Translations under genes and position numbers: made by a program
Shown here: positions 10,700 to 20,892 of the stretch, in pieces
How positions within the stretch are numbered: position 1 is the first letter of the stretch
Layout of the letters: every line of letters starts with the position of its first letter
DNA from: Alphaproteobacteria bacterium
GTDB taxonomy: Bacteria > Pseudomonadota > Alphaproteobacteria > Rhizobiales > Xanthobacteraceae
DNA length: 64,000 bases
Direction: 5' to 3'
NCBI GenBank assembly: GCA_016869215.1
Contig: VGEP01000005.1
Coordinates: forward strand, 109,437 to 173,436
Notes under the pieces: model-generated
Database searches by the model: none
Told to the model about the DNA's origin: nothing
What the model saw: the letters and a program-made list of their open reading frames with translations, nothing else

Positions 10700-11523
10700 T
10701 TGCGGACAGCCCCCGCTCTCGCCACGCGCTGCTCGTCGTCCTTGAGGCCCTTGCTCGCCTCCTCGCGCAGATCGTTCCAGATTTGCGCGACGTAATGGCC
10801 GAAGGCGTCGGAGCCTACGATCTCCGAGGTGCGCGGGCGCGGCAGCTTGATGTCGACGATCCGCTTGGTCTTGCCCGGCCGGTAGGTCATCACCAGGATG
10901 CGGTCGGAGAGCTGCACCGCCTCGGTCAGATTGTGGGTGATGAGCAGCGTGGTCTGCTTCAGGTCCTGCTGGATCTGCAGCACCTTGTCGCCGAGCAGAA
11001 GCCGCGTCTGCTCGTCGAGCGCCGCGAACGGCTCGTCCATCAGCAGGATTTTCGGCTCGGAGGCGAGCGTGCGCGCCATCGACACGCGCTGGCGCATGCC
11101 GCCCGACAACTCCGACGGATAGCGCCGCTCGAAGCCGTCGAGGCCGACCAGCCCGACGAAATGACGGGCCTTGTCGTAACGCTCGGACTTGCCCATGCCC
11201 GCGATTTCAAGCGGGAACGCCACGTTGTCGATCACGGTGCGCCAGGGGAATGTCGACTCCTCCTGGAAGATCATGCCGATCGACGGATGCGGGCCGCTGA
11301 CCGTCTCGCCCGCCACGCTCACGCGGCCGTCGTAGCCGTCGAGCAATCCGCCGATCACGTTGAACAGCGTCGATTTCCCGCAGCCCGACGGGCCGATCAC
11401 CGCCAGGAACTCACCCGGCGCAACATCGAACGACACATGGTCGACGGCCGTGAGGACACCGTCCGGCGTCTCGAAACGCTTGACGATGTCCTCGACGACC
11501 AGAATGGAATCGGCGGAAGCCAT
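10696..11523 (-). CDS. ABC transporter ATP-binding protein (NitT/TauT type)
   Basis: Walker A GPSGCGKST, signature LSGGMRQR, Walker B ILLMDEPF; ATGA overlap with the permease gene. Confidence 0.93.
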   Translation of the reverse strand: MASADSILVVEDIVKRFETPDGVLTAVDHVSFDVAPGEFLAVIGPSGCGKSTLFNVIGGLLDGYDGRVSVAGETVSGPHPSIGMIFQEESTFPWRTVIDNVAFPLEIAGMGKSERYDKARHFVGLVGLDGFERRYPSELSGGMRQRVSMARTLASEPKILLMDEPFAALDEQTRLLLGDKVLQIQQDLKQTTLLITHNLTEAVQLSDRILVMTYRPGKTKRIVDIKLPRPRTSEIVGSDAFGHYVAQIWNDLREEASKGLKDDEQRVARAGAVRK

Positions 11524-11546
11524 GTCGTGCGCTCCGCCGAACGCCG

Positions 11547-13367
11547 TCAGCTTCCGCGGTCGGCCTTGCCCCGCGACATGGCCGCGGCAGTCGCCGGGCT
11601 GTAGCCGCCGAGGATGCGCGCGTCGACCACGGCGACGCCGCCGCCTTCGACCACTTTGATCGCCTCGTTCAGCGCCTTCTCCAGCTCACCGGCATTGCGG
11701 CACGGACCGAAGCCGCTCGCGCCCTGGCCCTTCGCCACCGTGGCGATGTCGATGTCCGGATCGCTGATGCGCTGGCCGATCCACTTGTTGTCGACCGGGC
11801 GGTTGCGCGCGACCGCGACACGCTCCTGATGGACCTCGTCGTTGTAGAACGAGCGATTGTTGGCCACCAGGACCAGGAGCGGGATGCGGTAGTGGACCGC
11901 GGTCCAGACCGCCGTGCAGCCCATCATGAAGTCGCCGTCGCCACAGACCGCGATCGGCATGCGGCCGGTGCCCTTGAGCGCCAGCGCCGCGCCGACCGAG
12001 ATGCCGGGACCGCCGCCGACGCCGCCGCCGCCGTCGGAACCGATGTAGTCGAGCGGATGACGGAACGGCCAGAACTCGCCGTGCCAGGACAGCGACACGT
12101 GGGTGAGCGACACCTTGCGGTCGCCGACCGCGTGCCGCAGCACGTTCGCCATGTCGGCCGCCGCCATGTCGCCGGTCGGCGAGGGCTTCGGCTTCAGCGG
12201 ATGCTCGCGTACGAGATGCGGCTTCTTTGGCTTCGCCTTCGAACCGATGGCTTCGAGCAGCGCCGCAATGGTGGCGTCCGTCTCGGCCGGGATGAACAGG
12301 TCCGCCGGCGGCAGCGCCTCGTAATCCATGCTCCAGCCGTTGTGCAGGTTCTGGTCGAGCGACACCTGGACGATGGTGGCCGACGGCACGCTGCCGATGG
12401 CCTTGAACGTGCCGCCGAGATCGACCCAGTCGAGGCTGAGGATCGCGTCGGCGTCCTTCACCGCGGCAATAAGGTCGTCGGTGGCGAACGTCGCCGGGAA
12501 TCCGATGTGCAGCGGATGATCCGTCGGGAACACAGCGCCGATCTTGAGGTTGGTCGCAACACGCGCGTCGAGCGCCTCGGCGAGCTGTACGCGGCGATTC
12601 CAATCAGCTTCGTCGCGCGACACGCGGCCCATCAGGATCAGCGGCCGCTTGGCGGCGGTCATGATGTCCACCGCCTTCTTGACGAGATCGGCGGACGGGC
12701 CCTGCACGACGGGCGGCATGAATCGCTTGACGTCGATCGCCGGCAGCGGAGCGGCGAGCTTGCCTTCCTGCACCTCGGCGTCGAGGTTGATGTAGGTGGG
12801 ACCGCAGGGCGCGGTGTTCGCCATCCAATAGGCGCGGATCACCGACTCGCGGGCAGCTCCGGCGGATGCCGGCTGGTCGTCCCACTTGGAGAAGTTACGG
12901 ATGATGGCGCCCTGGTCGGCCGCGGTGTGAATCCAGTCGATCCAGGGACGGCGCTTCATCGCGTCCACCGGGCCGGTCGCGCCGAGGATCAGGATCGGCA
13001 TGCGGTCGCACCAGGCGTTGAAGATCGCCATGGTGGCATGAAACAGGCCGACGTTGGAATGAACCGCGGCGGCCATCGCGCGGCCGGTCACCTTGGCATA
13101 GCCGTGGGCGATGGCGACCGCCGCCTCCTCGTGCAGGCACAGAATCATCTGCGGCTGCTCGTTGCCGAGGAAGTTGACGATCGAGTCGTGCAGGCCGCGA
13201 TAGCTCGCGCCCGGATTGAGCGCGATGTAGGGAATATCAAGCGCGCTCAGGGTCTCGGCGACGACGTCGCTGCCGAAGGCCGCAGCGTTTGTCGAATAGG
13301 GAATCGAAAGGCGTTCGACCTTGTGAACGTCGGGGTCTTTTGCGGCGGGAGAGGATTTCGGAGCCAT
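11547..13367 (-). CDS. Thiamine-diphosphate-dependent enzyme (acetolactate synthase/benzoylformate decarboxylase family)
   Basis: 'HEEAAVAIAHGYAKVTGR', ThDP motif 'GDGDFMMGCTAVWTAVHYRIPLLVLVANNRSFYND'. Start set at the MAPKSSPAAKDP Met. Confidence 0.88.
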   Translation of the reverse strand: MAPKSSPAAKDPDVHKVERLSIPYSTNAAAFGSDVVAETLSALDIPYIALNPGASYRGLHDSIVNFLGNEQPQMILCLHEEAAVAIAHGYAKVTGRAMAAAVHSNVGLFHATMAIFNAWCDRMPILILGATGPVDAMKRRPWIDWIHTAADQGAIIRNFSKWDDQPASAGAARESVIRAYWMANTAPCGPTYINLDAEVQEGKLAAPLPAIDVKRFMPPVVQGPSADLVKKAVDIMTAAKRPLILMGRVSRDEADWNRRVQLAEALDARVATNLKIGAVFPTDHPLHIGFPATFATDDLIAAVKDADAILSLDWVDLGGTFKAIGSVPSATIVQVSLDQNLHNGWSMDYEALPPADLFIPAETDATIAALLEAIGSKAKPKKPHLVREHPLKPKPSPTGDMAAADMANVLRHAVGDRKVSLTHVSLSWHGEFWPFRHPLDYIGSDGGGGVGGGPGISVGAALALKGTGRMPIAVCGDGDFMMGCTAVWTAVHYRIPLLVLVANNRSFYNDEVHQERVAVARNRPVDNKWIGQRISDPDIDIATVAKGQGASGFGPCRNAGELEKALNEAIKVVEGGGVAVVDARILGGYSPATAAAMSRGKADRGS

Positions 13368-13623
13368 GGGTGCTGACGCCCTTTTCGGCCGGCCGTCCGT
13401 ACGGGCGCCGGTCAATCGGGACGGAGCACGCTTGTGGACGCGGCAAATGCGCCCGAAAAAGACCATAGGGCGCTACCGCTGTCAAAATCATTTTGCCTTG
13501 CCGCCGTGCAGCAAAAAGCACTGAAAACACTGGTCAATTGTGCGCACAAGCGCAGCGCGCAGCGGCCCGTTCCATGGCGTGTACGCAAACCTGAGTTGCA
13601 GCAATGCGCGGCAGCCACGCGCG

Positions 13624-14967
13624 TCAGGCGGCGCGGACGCGCGCGAAGAAATTGGCGACCTTGGCCTCGAGGTCTTGCGCCCGCGTGGACAGCCGCGCGG
13701 TCCAGCCGCTGATCTCGCCGACGGCGGAGGCGGCGTGGCTCGTCGCCTGCTCCACCGACTTGATTTCCTCGGATGTGTGCGCGGTGTTTCCCGCGGCGGT
13801 CTGGATGCTCTGCGCGATCTCGCGAGTCGTCGCGCCCTGCTCGTCGACCGCCGAGGCGATCGAGGTGGAGACGCCGGTCAGTTCGTGGATGCTGCGCGCG
13901 ATCGAGCCGATCTCGCTCACTGCGCCCTTGGTGGCTTCCTGGATCGCCGCAACCTGCTGGCTGATGTCTTCCGTTGCGCGCGACGTCTGGTTGGCGAGCG
14001 CCTTCACTTCGGCCGCGACCACGGCGAAGCCCTTGCCGGCCTCGCCCGCGCGCGCCGCCTCGATGGTGGCGTTCAGCGCGAGCAGGTTGGTCTGCGCCGC
14101 GATCTTGGAAATCAGCCCGACCACCGAGCCGATGCGTTCGGCGGCCTCGTCCAGCGAACGGATCGCGCTATTGGTGCGCTCGGTGTCGGCCACCGCGGAA
14201 CGCGCCATGTCGAGCCCGCGAGCGGCCTGCTGGCCGATCTCGTGGATCGAGCTCGACAGTTCGTCGGTAGCGGCGACCGTCAGGTCCACGCTTTGGCTGG
14301 TTTCCGCAGACGCCGCCGATGCCGATCCCATGCGCCGCAGGGTATCGTCCGTCACCCGCTGCACGGTCGAACAGGTCGTCGCGAGCGACGTGGAGGCTTC
14401 CTTGATGGCCGCAATCACGCCGCCGATGGCGCCGTCGAAGTCCGTGATCGCCTCGTCGATCGCCTGCCTCCTGGCCGACGCCGCGTCGCGAACGCGCTGC
14501 AGGTAGAACGTCGACGTGGTGGCGAGATCGAAAAAGGTCGCCTGGGTCAGGACATCGACCCGGACGGCGAGTTGCGAGGGCGAAAACCGGTGCTGGCGCC
14601 GGAGCACGCCGATCGCGGTCCGCACGACCGCCGCGGCGCTGTTCATGCGGGCGCGGCCCTCGAATCCGAGATCGGTCTCGCGTTCGATCGTGGTGCGGCA
14701 GCGGTCCAGATAGCGCGGACCGAACTCGGCCCGCAGCAGTTCCTGGTACTGTGAAATCTCGATCTTTCGGTATTCGTCGGCGTGCCGCGAATAGAGTTCT
14801 GCGACCTGCGGAAGGCTGCGCGACCCGGCGATCACCTCTTCGATCGCGGCCGGCAGGCACGGTTCCAGAAGCTGCGCCATGCCGGACAAGACGCGACGGG
14901 CGTTGTCATCCAGACGATAATTGGCGAGCCTGGCAGCAATTTCCGGTGCGACAGGCGGCAGCGACAT
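13624..14967 (-). CDS. Soluble methyl-accepting chemotaxis protein with N-terminal protoglobin/globin-coupled-sensor-like domain
   Basis: MCP signalling hairpin '[50 protein letters not shown]'; helical N-terminus '[37 protein letters not shown]' resembling globin-coupled sensors; no obvious TM segment. Confidence 0.85.
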   Translation of the reverse strand: MSLPPVAPEIAARLANYRLDDNARRVLSGMAQLLEPCLPAAIEEVIAGSRSLPQVAELYSRHADEYRKIEISQYQELLRAEFGPRYLDRCRTTIERETDLGFEGRARMNSAAAVVRTAIGVLRRQHRFSPSQLAVRVDVLTQATFFDLATTSTFYLQRVRDAASARRQAIDEAITDFDGAIGGVIAAIKEASTSLATTCSTVQRVTDDTLRRMGSASAASAETSQSVDLTVAATDELSSSIHEIGQQAARGLDMARSAVADTERTNSAIRSLDEAAERIGSVVGLISKIAAQTNLLALNATIEAARAGEAGKGFAVVAAEVKALANQTSRATEDISQQVAAIQEATKGAVSEIGSIARSIHELTGVSTSIASAVDEQGATTREIAQSIQTAAGNTAHTSEEIKSVEQATSHAASAVGEISGWTARLSTRAQDLEAKVANFFARVRAA

Positions 14968-15383
14968 CTTGGCAATCGTTCTTTGACTATGTGGCTTAAC
15001 GTATAGGCCCGAATCCTTGTCTCTTGCTTAATGAGCAATCTCAGCGCGTTATGGATATTTTGCACCGCAGCATGACGGCCTGCGCCGCTTTGGCCGGTGT
15101 TGCAACCTGACGCGTGCCGGCTTCTTGCGTCCCGTATTCGCGGCCGACCCTTCCGGCGACAACACCGGACAACGCGTCACCATCGCCGCCCGACAAGGCT
15201 TGCGGACCGCACCGATGCAATCGTGCGGCGGACCGTGCGCCGGCGCTGCGCAAAGCCGGCGCCTCACCGGCACTTGCGGCGATGTGCACGCGTGGAGCGG
15301 TTGCCCATGGCTGGCGACGCGCTTAGGCTTTGCCGGCATGGCCTGCGATACGGCCCGGACTCGCTGCGGTTTGGTTGGGTGTC

Positions 15384-15764
15384 ATGGCGTCGGGACAGGA
15401 GCGAATCCGGCAGCTCACCGAGCGGATGGTGCGCAAGCGGCTGTTCGTGGTGCTCTCCAGGGGCGGCGCGACCTCCGAGCAGATTGGCTCCGTCCTGCCG
15501 CAGCACCTCGAATACATGATCGGGCTTGAGAAACAGGGCGTATTGTTCGCGTCCGGCCCGTTGAAATCGCCCGAAGGCGCGCCGCTCGGCGACGGACTGA
15601 CCATCCTGCGCGCGGCGAGCGAGGCCGAAGCGCACCGCATCGCTTCGGCCGACCCATTCGTCGTCAATCGCCTGCGCACCTTCGAAATCCGTGAATGGAC
15701 CGTGATGGAAGGATCGCTGGGGCTGAAGGTAAACTTTTCCGATCAGTCGCTTGAGATCGCATAA
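15384..15764 (+). CDS. YCII-related domain protein
   Basis: Short protein with 'LPQHLEYMIGLEKQGVLFASGPLKSPEG...LTILRAASEAEAHRIASADPFV'. Start at the MASGQER Met. Confidence 0.75.
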   Translation: MASGQERIRQLTERMVRKRLFVVLSRGGATSEQIGSVLPQHLEYMIGLEKQGVLFASGPLKSPEGAPLGDGLTILRAASEAEAHRIASADPFVVNRLRTFEIREWTVMEGSLGLKVNFSDQSLEIA

Positions 15765-15791
15765 GGCGCGCAATCGCGCACCGAACCTGAG

Positions 15792-16679
15792 GTGAGCATG
15801 CAAACGGTAGGTTTCGTCGGCGTCGGCAAGATCGGGCTTCCGATCTCGGAGAACCTGATCAAGAGCGGTTTCCGCGTCCTCGGCTATCGCCGCGGCTCGC
15901 TCGCGGAGTTCGAGAAGGCCGGCGGCGTACCTGCGAAATCGCCGGCGGACATCGGTGCGCAGTGCGACATCGTTCTGTCCTGCCTTCCGACCGTCGAGGC
16001 CATGGACGCGGTCGTCAACGGCAAGGACGGGTTGCTCCAGAGCGCCCGGCCCGGGCAGATCGTCGTAGAGCTTGGCTCGCATCCGGTGCCGGAAAAGCAG
16101 AAGCACGTGGCCCCGCTGGCGGCCAAGGGCGTCTCCTACATCGACGGCGAGGTGAGCGGCACGCCCGGGATGGTGACTGCGCGCAAGGCGGTGATCTATC
16201 TCGGCGGCGACGCAGACGCCTGCAAGAAGGTCGAGCCCGTCATCAAGGGCTTCTCCGATATGTGCCTGTACTTCGGGCCGTTCGGCGCCGCGACCAAGGT
16301 CAAGCTCGTGAACAATCTGCTGGTGGCGGTGCATATCGCCGCCGCCGCCGAAGCCATGGCGCTCGGCCTCAAGGCCGGCGTCGACGTCGACCTGATGATC
16401 AAGGCGATCGCAGCGGGCAGCGGCGGCTCGACCCAGTTCGGCATCCGCGCGCCCTGGATGGCGCAGCGCCGGTTCCAGCCGGTGCAAGGCCAGGCGGCGC
16501 TGCTCTTCCACTACTTCCACATGATCGAGCAATGGGCCGACGAGACCGGCACGGCGACGCCGCTGCTCGACCGCGCCATCGAGGTCTATAAGAAATGCGT
16601 CGACATGGGTCTCGGCGAGACCCATGACGTGGCGGTGATGATCGACGTGATCAATTCGCTGCCACGCGAAAAGCATTAG
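15792..16679 (+). CDS. NAD(P)-dependent oxidoreductase, 3-hydroxyisobutyrate dehydrogenase family
   Basis: 'GFVGVGKIGLPISENLIKSGF', 'DGEVSGTPGMVTARKAVIYLGGD', 'FGAATKVKLVNNLLVAVHIAAAAEAM'. Confidence 0.9.
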   Translation: MSMQTVGFVGVGKIGLPISENLIKSGFRVLGYRRGSLAEFEKAGGVPAKSPADIGAQCDIVLSCLPTVEAMDAVVNGKDGLLQSARPGQIVVELGSHPVPEKQKHVAPLAAKGVSYIDGEVSGTPGMVTARKAVIYLGGDADACKKVEPVIKGFSDMCLYFGPFGAATKVKLVNNLLVAVHIAAAAEAMALGLKAGVDVDLMIKAIAAGSGGSTQFGIRAPWMAQRRFQPVQGQAALLFHYFHMIEQWADETGTATPLLDRAIEVYKKCVDMGLGETHDVAVMIDVINSLPREKH

Positions 16680-16780
16680 TGCCGTTCGGCTCCGGGAGGG
16701 CCGCTCATGCGCTGATAGTCCGTACAAAATCGAGGCGACGGCTCGAACCGCCGCCCGCAGGAACGCCAAGGGAGGAGACG

Positions 16781-18052
16781 ATGACGAGACTCTGTCAAAG
16801 TGCTCTGCGTGCGTTTGTCGTGGGGCTGTTCGCGGCACTGCTCGCGATTTCGGGTGCATCCGCGCAAAGCGGCAATCCGATCAAGATCGGGACCGGGCTG
16901 GCGCTGACCGGCGGTGGTGCGCCGGCCGGAAAGATGCTGCTGGCCGCACTCGAAATATGGCGTGACGACATCAACGCCAAGGGCGGACTGTTGGGCCGGC
17001 CGGTTCAGGTCATCTACTACGACGACCAGAGCACGACGTCGAACGTGCCGGGCATCTACACCAAGCTCATCACCGTCGACAAAGTCGACCTGCTGGTCGG
17101 CCCCTACGGCACGAATTTCGTGGCGCCGGCCATGCCGACCATCATCCAGCACAACAAGATGGTGATCAGTTACACCGCCATCGGCATCAACCGGCAATAC
17201 AACTACCCGAAATATTTCTCGATGGTCCCGGTCGGGCAGCAAGGCGTGAATGCTTTCTCCAAGGGCTTCTTCGAGTTGGCGGCGGCGCAGAAGCCGAAGC
17301 CGCAGACGGTGGCGATTCTCGCCGCCGACGCCGAGTTCGCGCAAAGCACCGCCCAGGGCGCGCGCGAGGAACTGAAGAAGCACGGATTCCGGCTCGTCTA
17401 CGACAAGAGCTACCCGCCGAGCACGACCGACTACACGCCGGTGGTGCGCGCGGTGCAGGCCACCAATCCCGATATCGTCTATGTCGGCGCCTATCCGCCC
17501 GACAACGTCGGCATCGTGCGCGCGGCCAATGAAATCGGATTCACCCCGAAGATGTTCGGCGGCGCGATGATCGGGATGTTGATCACGCCGATCAAGGTGC
17601 AGCTGGGGCCGGTGATCAACGGCCTTGTCATTTCGGAGGCCTTCGTGCCCTCCCCCAAGCTGCAATATGCCGGCCTTGCCGAGCTGATGAAGCGCTACCA
17701 GGCACAGGCGCCGAGCCTGAAGACCGATCCGATCGGCTATGCCTTCGTGCCGTTCGGCTACGCGGCGGGCCAGATTCTCGCCCAAGCCGTCACAGAGACC
17801 AAGACGCTCGACCACGACAAGCTCGCCGCCTACATCCACAGCCACACGTTCAAGACGGTGGCCGGCGACATCGCCTACGGCAAGGATGGAGAGTGGAAGG
17901 AAACGCGGCAGTTCGTGACCCAGTTCCAGAACGTCGAGCCGAATAGCGTCGATCAGTTCCGCACCGGCGCCAAGCAGCCGATCCTGTATCCGCCGGAGTA
18001 CAAGACCGGAAACGTGATCTACCCCTACGCCGACGCACGAAAGAAAAAGTAG
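16781..18052 (+). CDS. Branched-chain amino-acid-type ABC transporter substrate-binding protein (LivK-like)
   Basis: Signal peptide; 'IKIGTGLALTGGGAPAGKMLLAALEIWRDDINAKGGLLGRPVQVIYYDDQS'. Start at the MTRLCQS Met after ggaggag RBS. Confidence 0.9.
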   Translation: MTRLCQSALRAFVVGLFAALLAISGASAQSGNPIKIGTGLALTGGGAPAGKMLLAALEIWRDDINAKGGLLGRPVQVIYYDDQSTTSNVPGIYTKLITVDKVDLLVGPYGTNFVAPAMPTIIQHNKMVISYTAIGINRQYNYPKYFSMVPVGQQGVNAFSKGFFELAAAQKPKPQTVAILAADAEFAQSTAQGAREELKKHGFRLVYDKSYPPSTTDYTPVVRAVQATNPDIVYVGAYPPDNVGIVRAANEIGFTPKMFGGAMIGMLITPIKVQLGPVINGLVISEAFVPSPKLQYAGLAELMKRYQAQAPSLKTDPIGYAFVPFGYAAGQILAQAVTETKTLDHDKLAAYIHSHTFKTVAGDIAYGKDGEWKETRQFVTQFQNVEPNSVDQFRTGAKQPILYPPEYKTGNVIYPYADARKKK

Positions 18053-18072
18053 CGGCCGTTGTCGCCCGGAGG

Positions 18073-18104
18073 CATTCCGTCCGCACTGCGGTGCGGGCGG
18101 AATG
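18073..18104. terminator. Hairpin downstream of the LivK-like gene
   Basis: CATTCCGTCCGCAC-TGCG-GTGCGGGCGGAATG, 14-bp stem with one mismatch, between convergent genes; no clear T-tract. Confidence 0.45.
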
Positions 18105-18278
18105 CGGCCGAATCGCCGGCGCTGCGGCCGAGCGACCGAAGCGGGTCGGAGGCGATGCGAGCGAATTGACCGCGACGCAGCGATGTTCTCGCTTGCGTCC
18201 CGTTTCGTTCCGGTCGCGCGAATCGTTCCTCGAATCGGAATCGAATTCCATCCGATAAAGATCGGTTAATGCCGCTCG

Positions 18279-19247
18279 CTATTTGGCCAACGCGGGCGCG
18301 CGGTCGTTCGTGGCCGGCAGATATTCCGGGATCATCTCGGTGCGCTTCGCCTTGCCCTGGATCGGCGGGCGCGGAAGCTTGCCCACGCCCGGCTCCATGA
18401 CGAAGGTGTAGTCGAGCGAGTACCACGGATCCTTCACGCCCGGCGCCGGCGGCTTCTCGCCCTCATGCTTGACGTAGTCGCCGAGCAGCCGCTTGGTTAC
18501 GCCGAACTGCACGTCGGTCTCAATGTTCGGATCGTCCGGCAGATAGACCTGCGAGATATGGGTCTTGAAACCCTGCTTGAAGATCAGGAAGTGCAGATGC
18601 GCGGGCCGCATGTTGTGGCGGCCCTGCGCGCGCAAGAGATCGCCGACCGGCCCGTTGATCGGAATCGGATAGCCCGCGGGCTTGATGCTGCGGAACGAAA
18701 TCTTGCCTTCTGCGTCGGTTCTGAACTTGCCGCGCAGGTTCATGTCGGCCTGGCTGGCATCCTGATTCTCGTAAAGCCCCTCGGTGGACGACTGCCAGAT
18801 GTCGACCTCGGCGTCCGCGACCGGCCTGCCGGCCTTGTCCTTGACCCAGGCGTTGACGAACAGCTCCGGCCCCGGCGTCGGCGAGCGCACGATCGAATCG
18901 CCGTTTTCGGTGCGCGGCGAGTCGAGCCGCCAGAACGGGCCGAGCAGGTTTGCGGTGGTTTCGGTGGCGCCGTTGTCGCCGTTGTTGAGCAGGCACACCA
19001 GCGTCGAGACCCCGAGCGAGCCGGACATCAGCACCGCCTCGTTGTGGTACTCGTTGGTCTGCTTGCCGATCCAGTTGATGTAGTGGGCGGCCTTCTGGAA
19101 TTCCTCCTCGGTCAGCCGCACCTCGCGGACGAAGGCGTGCAGATGCTTCACCAGCGACGACATGATCTCGCGAAAGCGCGGATCGGGCGCCTTCGCGATT
19201 TCGCTCAACACCGCCTTGGTGACCGAATCCGGGCCGTCGATGATCAT
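18279..19247 (-). CDS. Intradiol ring-cleavage dioxygenase (hydroxyquinol/catechol 1,2-dioxygenase-like)
   Basis: Dioxygenase_N-like N-terminus; 'LLGPFWR', 'ADAEVDIWQSSTEGLYENQD', 'GYPIPINGPVGDLL...HNMRPAHLHFLI' with Tyr/Tyr/His/His ligand pattern. Confidence 0.88.
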   Translation of the reverse strand: MIIDGPDSVTKAVLSEIAKAPDPRFREIMSSLVKHLHAFVREVRLTEEEFQKAAHYINWIGKQTNEYHNEAVLMSGSLGVSTLVCLLNNGDNGATETTANLLGPFWRLDSPRTENGDSIVRSPTPGPELFVNAWVKDKAGRPVADAEVDIWQSSTEGLYENQDASQADMNLRGKFRTDAEGKISFRSIKPAGYPIPINGPVGDLLRAQGRHNMRPAHLHFLIFKQGFKTHISQVYLPDDPNIETDVQFGVTKRLLGDYVKHEGEKPPAPGVKDPWYSLDYTFVMEPGVGKLPRPPIQGKAKRTEMIPEYLPATNDRAPALAK

Positions 19248-19378
19248 GGCAAACTCCTGGGTCGCCGCGCCGCGGCTGCACCTGCTGTATTCTTCTCCTG
19301 AATTGATATGCTCCGGCGCCCGAATGCTCAATCCCCCGGGGCCGCCCACGCGCCCCGAGCCCGCGTTGCGAGTAGTCC

Positions 19379-20326
19379 ATGACCCCGTTCCGGATCGACA
19401 CCCACCACCATCCCTATCCGCCGGTCTACATCAAGAAAACCGGCGACGTGCTCAAGCACACGACCCACGCCTTTTACGAGCGGCTGACCAAGTGGACGCC
19501 TGCCCAGGCCCTCGAAGCCATGGACAAGGACGGCATCGCCGTGTCCGTCCTGTCGGTCGCGACGCCCAGCGTCTGGCTCGGCGACGCCAATTCGTCGCGC
19601 ATTTTCGCGCGCGAATGCAACGAGGCCTCGTCCGAAATCCAGCAGAGGCACAAGGGCCGCTTCGGGCATTTCGCGTCGCTGCCGCTGCCGGACACCGACG
19701 GCAGCCTGCGCGAGATCGAATATGCGTTCGACGAGTTGAAGGCCGACGGCATCGCGCTGACCACCAACTACGTCGACAAGTATCCCGGCGACGAGTCCTT
19801 CGCGCCCGTCTTCGAGGAACTCAACAAGCGCAAGGCCGTGGTCTATTTCCACCCGACCGCAGCGACCTTTGCCTTCAACGTCATTCCCAACATCCCGCCG
19901 CCCACAATCGAGTTCCCGTTCGACACCACGCGCGCGATCGTGAGTCTCCTGTTCGGCGGCACGCTGCACCGCTGCCCGGACATCAAGTGGATTTTCTCCC
20001 ACGGCGGCGGCGCGCTCGGCATGGTTGCGAACCGTCTCGCAGGCCTCGCCAGGAACCGCCCCGAACTGAACGCGCGGGTGCCGAACGGCGTGATGCATGA
20101 ACTGAGCAAGCTTTACGTGGACGTGGTCGGCGTCACCACGCCTGGCGCGCTCAAGGCCGTGCTCGATATCGTGCCGATGTCGCACCTGCTTTACGGCAGC
20201 GATTTCCCGTTCTGGTCGCCGCAGGAGACGATCAAGGGGCTGGCGGGGCTCAAGCTTGCCTCGGCCGATTTACAGTCGATCGAGCGCGACAACGCGCTGA
20301 AGCTGCTGCCGGGCCTGCCGCGCTGA
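19379..20326 (+). CDS. Amidohydrolase family 2 protein (ACMSD / gamma-resorcylate decarboxylase-like)
   Basis: 'RIDTHHHPYPP', 'WIFSHGGGALGM', 'LLYGSDFPFWSPQ'. Confidence 0.87.
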   Translation: MTPFRIDTHHHPYPPVYIKKTGDVLKHTTHAFYERLTKWTPAQALEAMDKDGIAVSVLSVATPSVWLGDANSSRIFARECNEASSEIQQRHKGRFGHFASLPLPDTDGSLREIEYAFDELKADGIALTTNYVDKYPGDESFAPVFEELNKRKAVVYFHPTAATFAFNVIPNIPPPTIEFPFDTTRAIVSLLFGGTLHRCPDIKWIFSHGGGALGMVANRLAGLARNRPELNARVPNGVMHELSKLYVDVVGVTTPGALKAVLDIVPMSHLLYGSDFPFWSPQETIKGLAGLKLASADLQSIERDNALKLLPGLPR

Positions 20327-20333
20327 ACGGCGA

Positions 20334-20738
20334 TCAGGCGGAACCGCTCTCCTTGTCGCGCAGCGACTTGAGCAACGCCCCGCCGTTGTTGGCGGCCCAC
20401 AGCGCGCCGGTCGCGGCGGCAAGCTCCATGACGGTGTGAAGCTCCTCCCAGGTCGCGCCGGCCCGGCGGGCCGCCGCGGCATGGGCCTGCGCGCCGACCG
20501 GGTTGTGCTCGGCCAGCAGCATGCCGAACAGGATGAGCTGCGTCGTCTTCATGTCGAGCGTTTTCGAATAGAACGCGCCGGCGCGAAGCTGCTCCGACAC
20601 ACGCAGGAAATCCGGATTGACCTCGCCGGAGAACGCAAACCGCGCGGCGGGCAGCGGCGGCAGCGTGCCGAACATCTCGACGTAGCTGTCGCGGAATTTC
20701 GCAAGGTCTGCGGGCAGTTCCTTCTTGTCTTCGGCCAT
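20334..20738 (-). CDS. Carboxymuconolactone decarboxylase family protein
   Basis: 'LDMKTTQLILFGMLLAEHNPVGAQAHAAAARRAGATWEELHTVMELAAATGALWAANNG'. Start at the MAEDKKE Met. Confidence 0.78.
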   Translation of the reverse strand: MAEDKKELPADLAKFRDSYVEMFGTLPPLPAARFAFSGEVNPDFLRVSEQLRAGAFYSKTLDMKTTQLILFGMLLAEHNPVGAQAHAAAARRAGATWEELHTVMELAAATGALWAANNGGALLKSLRDKESGSA

Positions 20739-20892
20739 GGTCGGGTCTCTCGCTGCACGCCGCTGCGGGGCGGCGCGCGGAGTATCGTCCAATTCCGCAT
20801 GGCTGCCTATCGCCCGCGCATCGCTTGATCGGTCCCCGCCGACGACCCTAGAGTGGCCCATGCTCCGGTAGAGACGGCGTGGAGGCGTGTCG

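Noticed and set aside
15041-15383. Several small overlapping ORFs between the MCP and YCII genes
   Set aside because: Arg/Pro-rich, no RBS or motif support; treated as intergenic.
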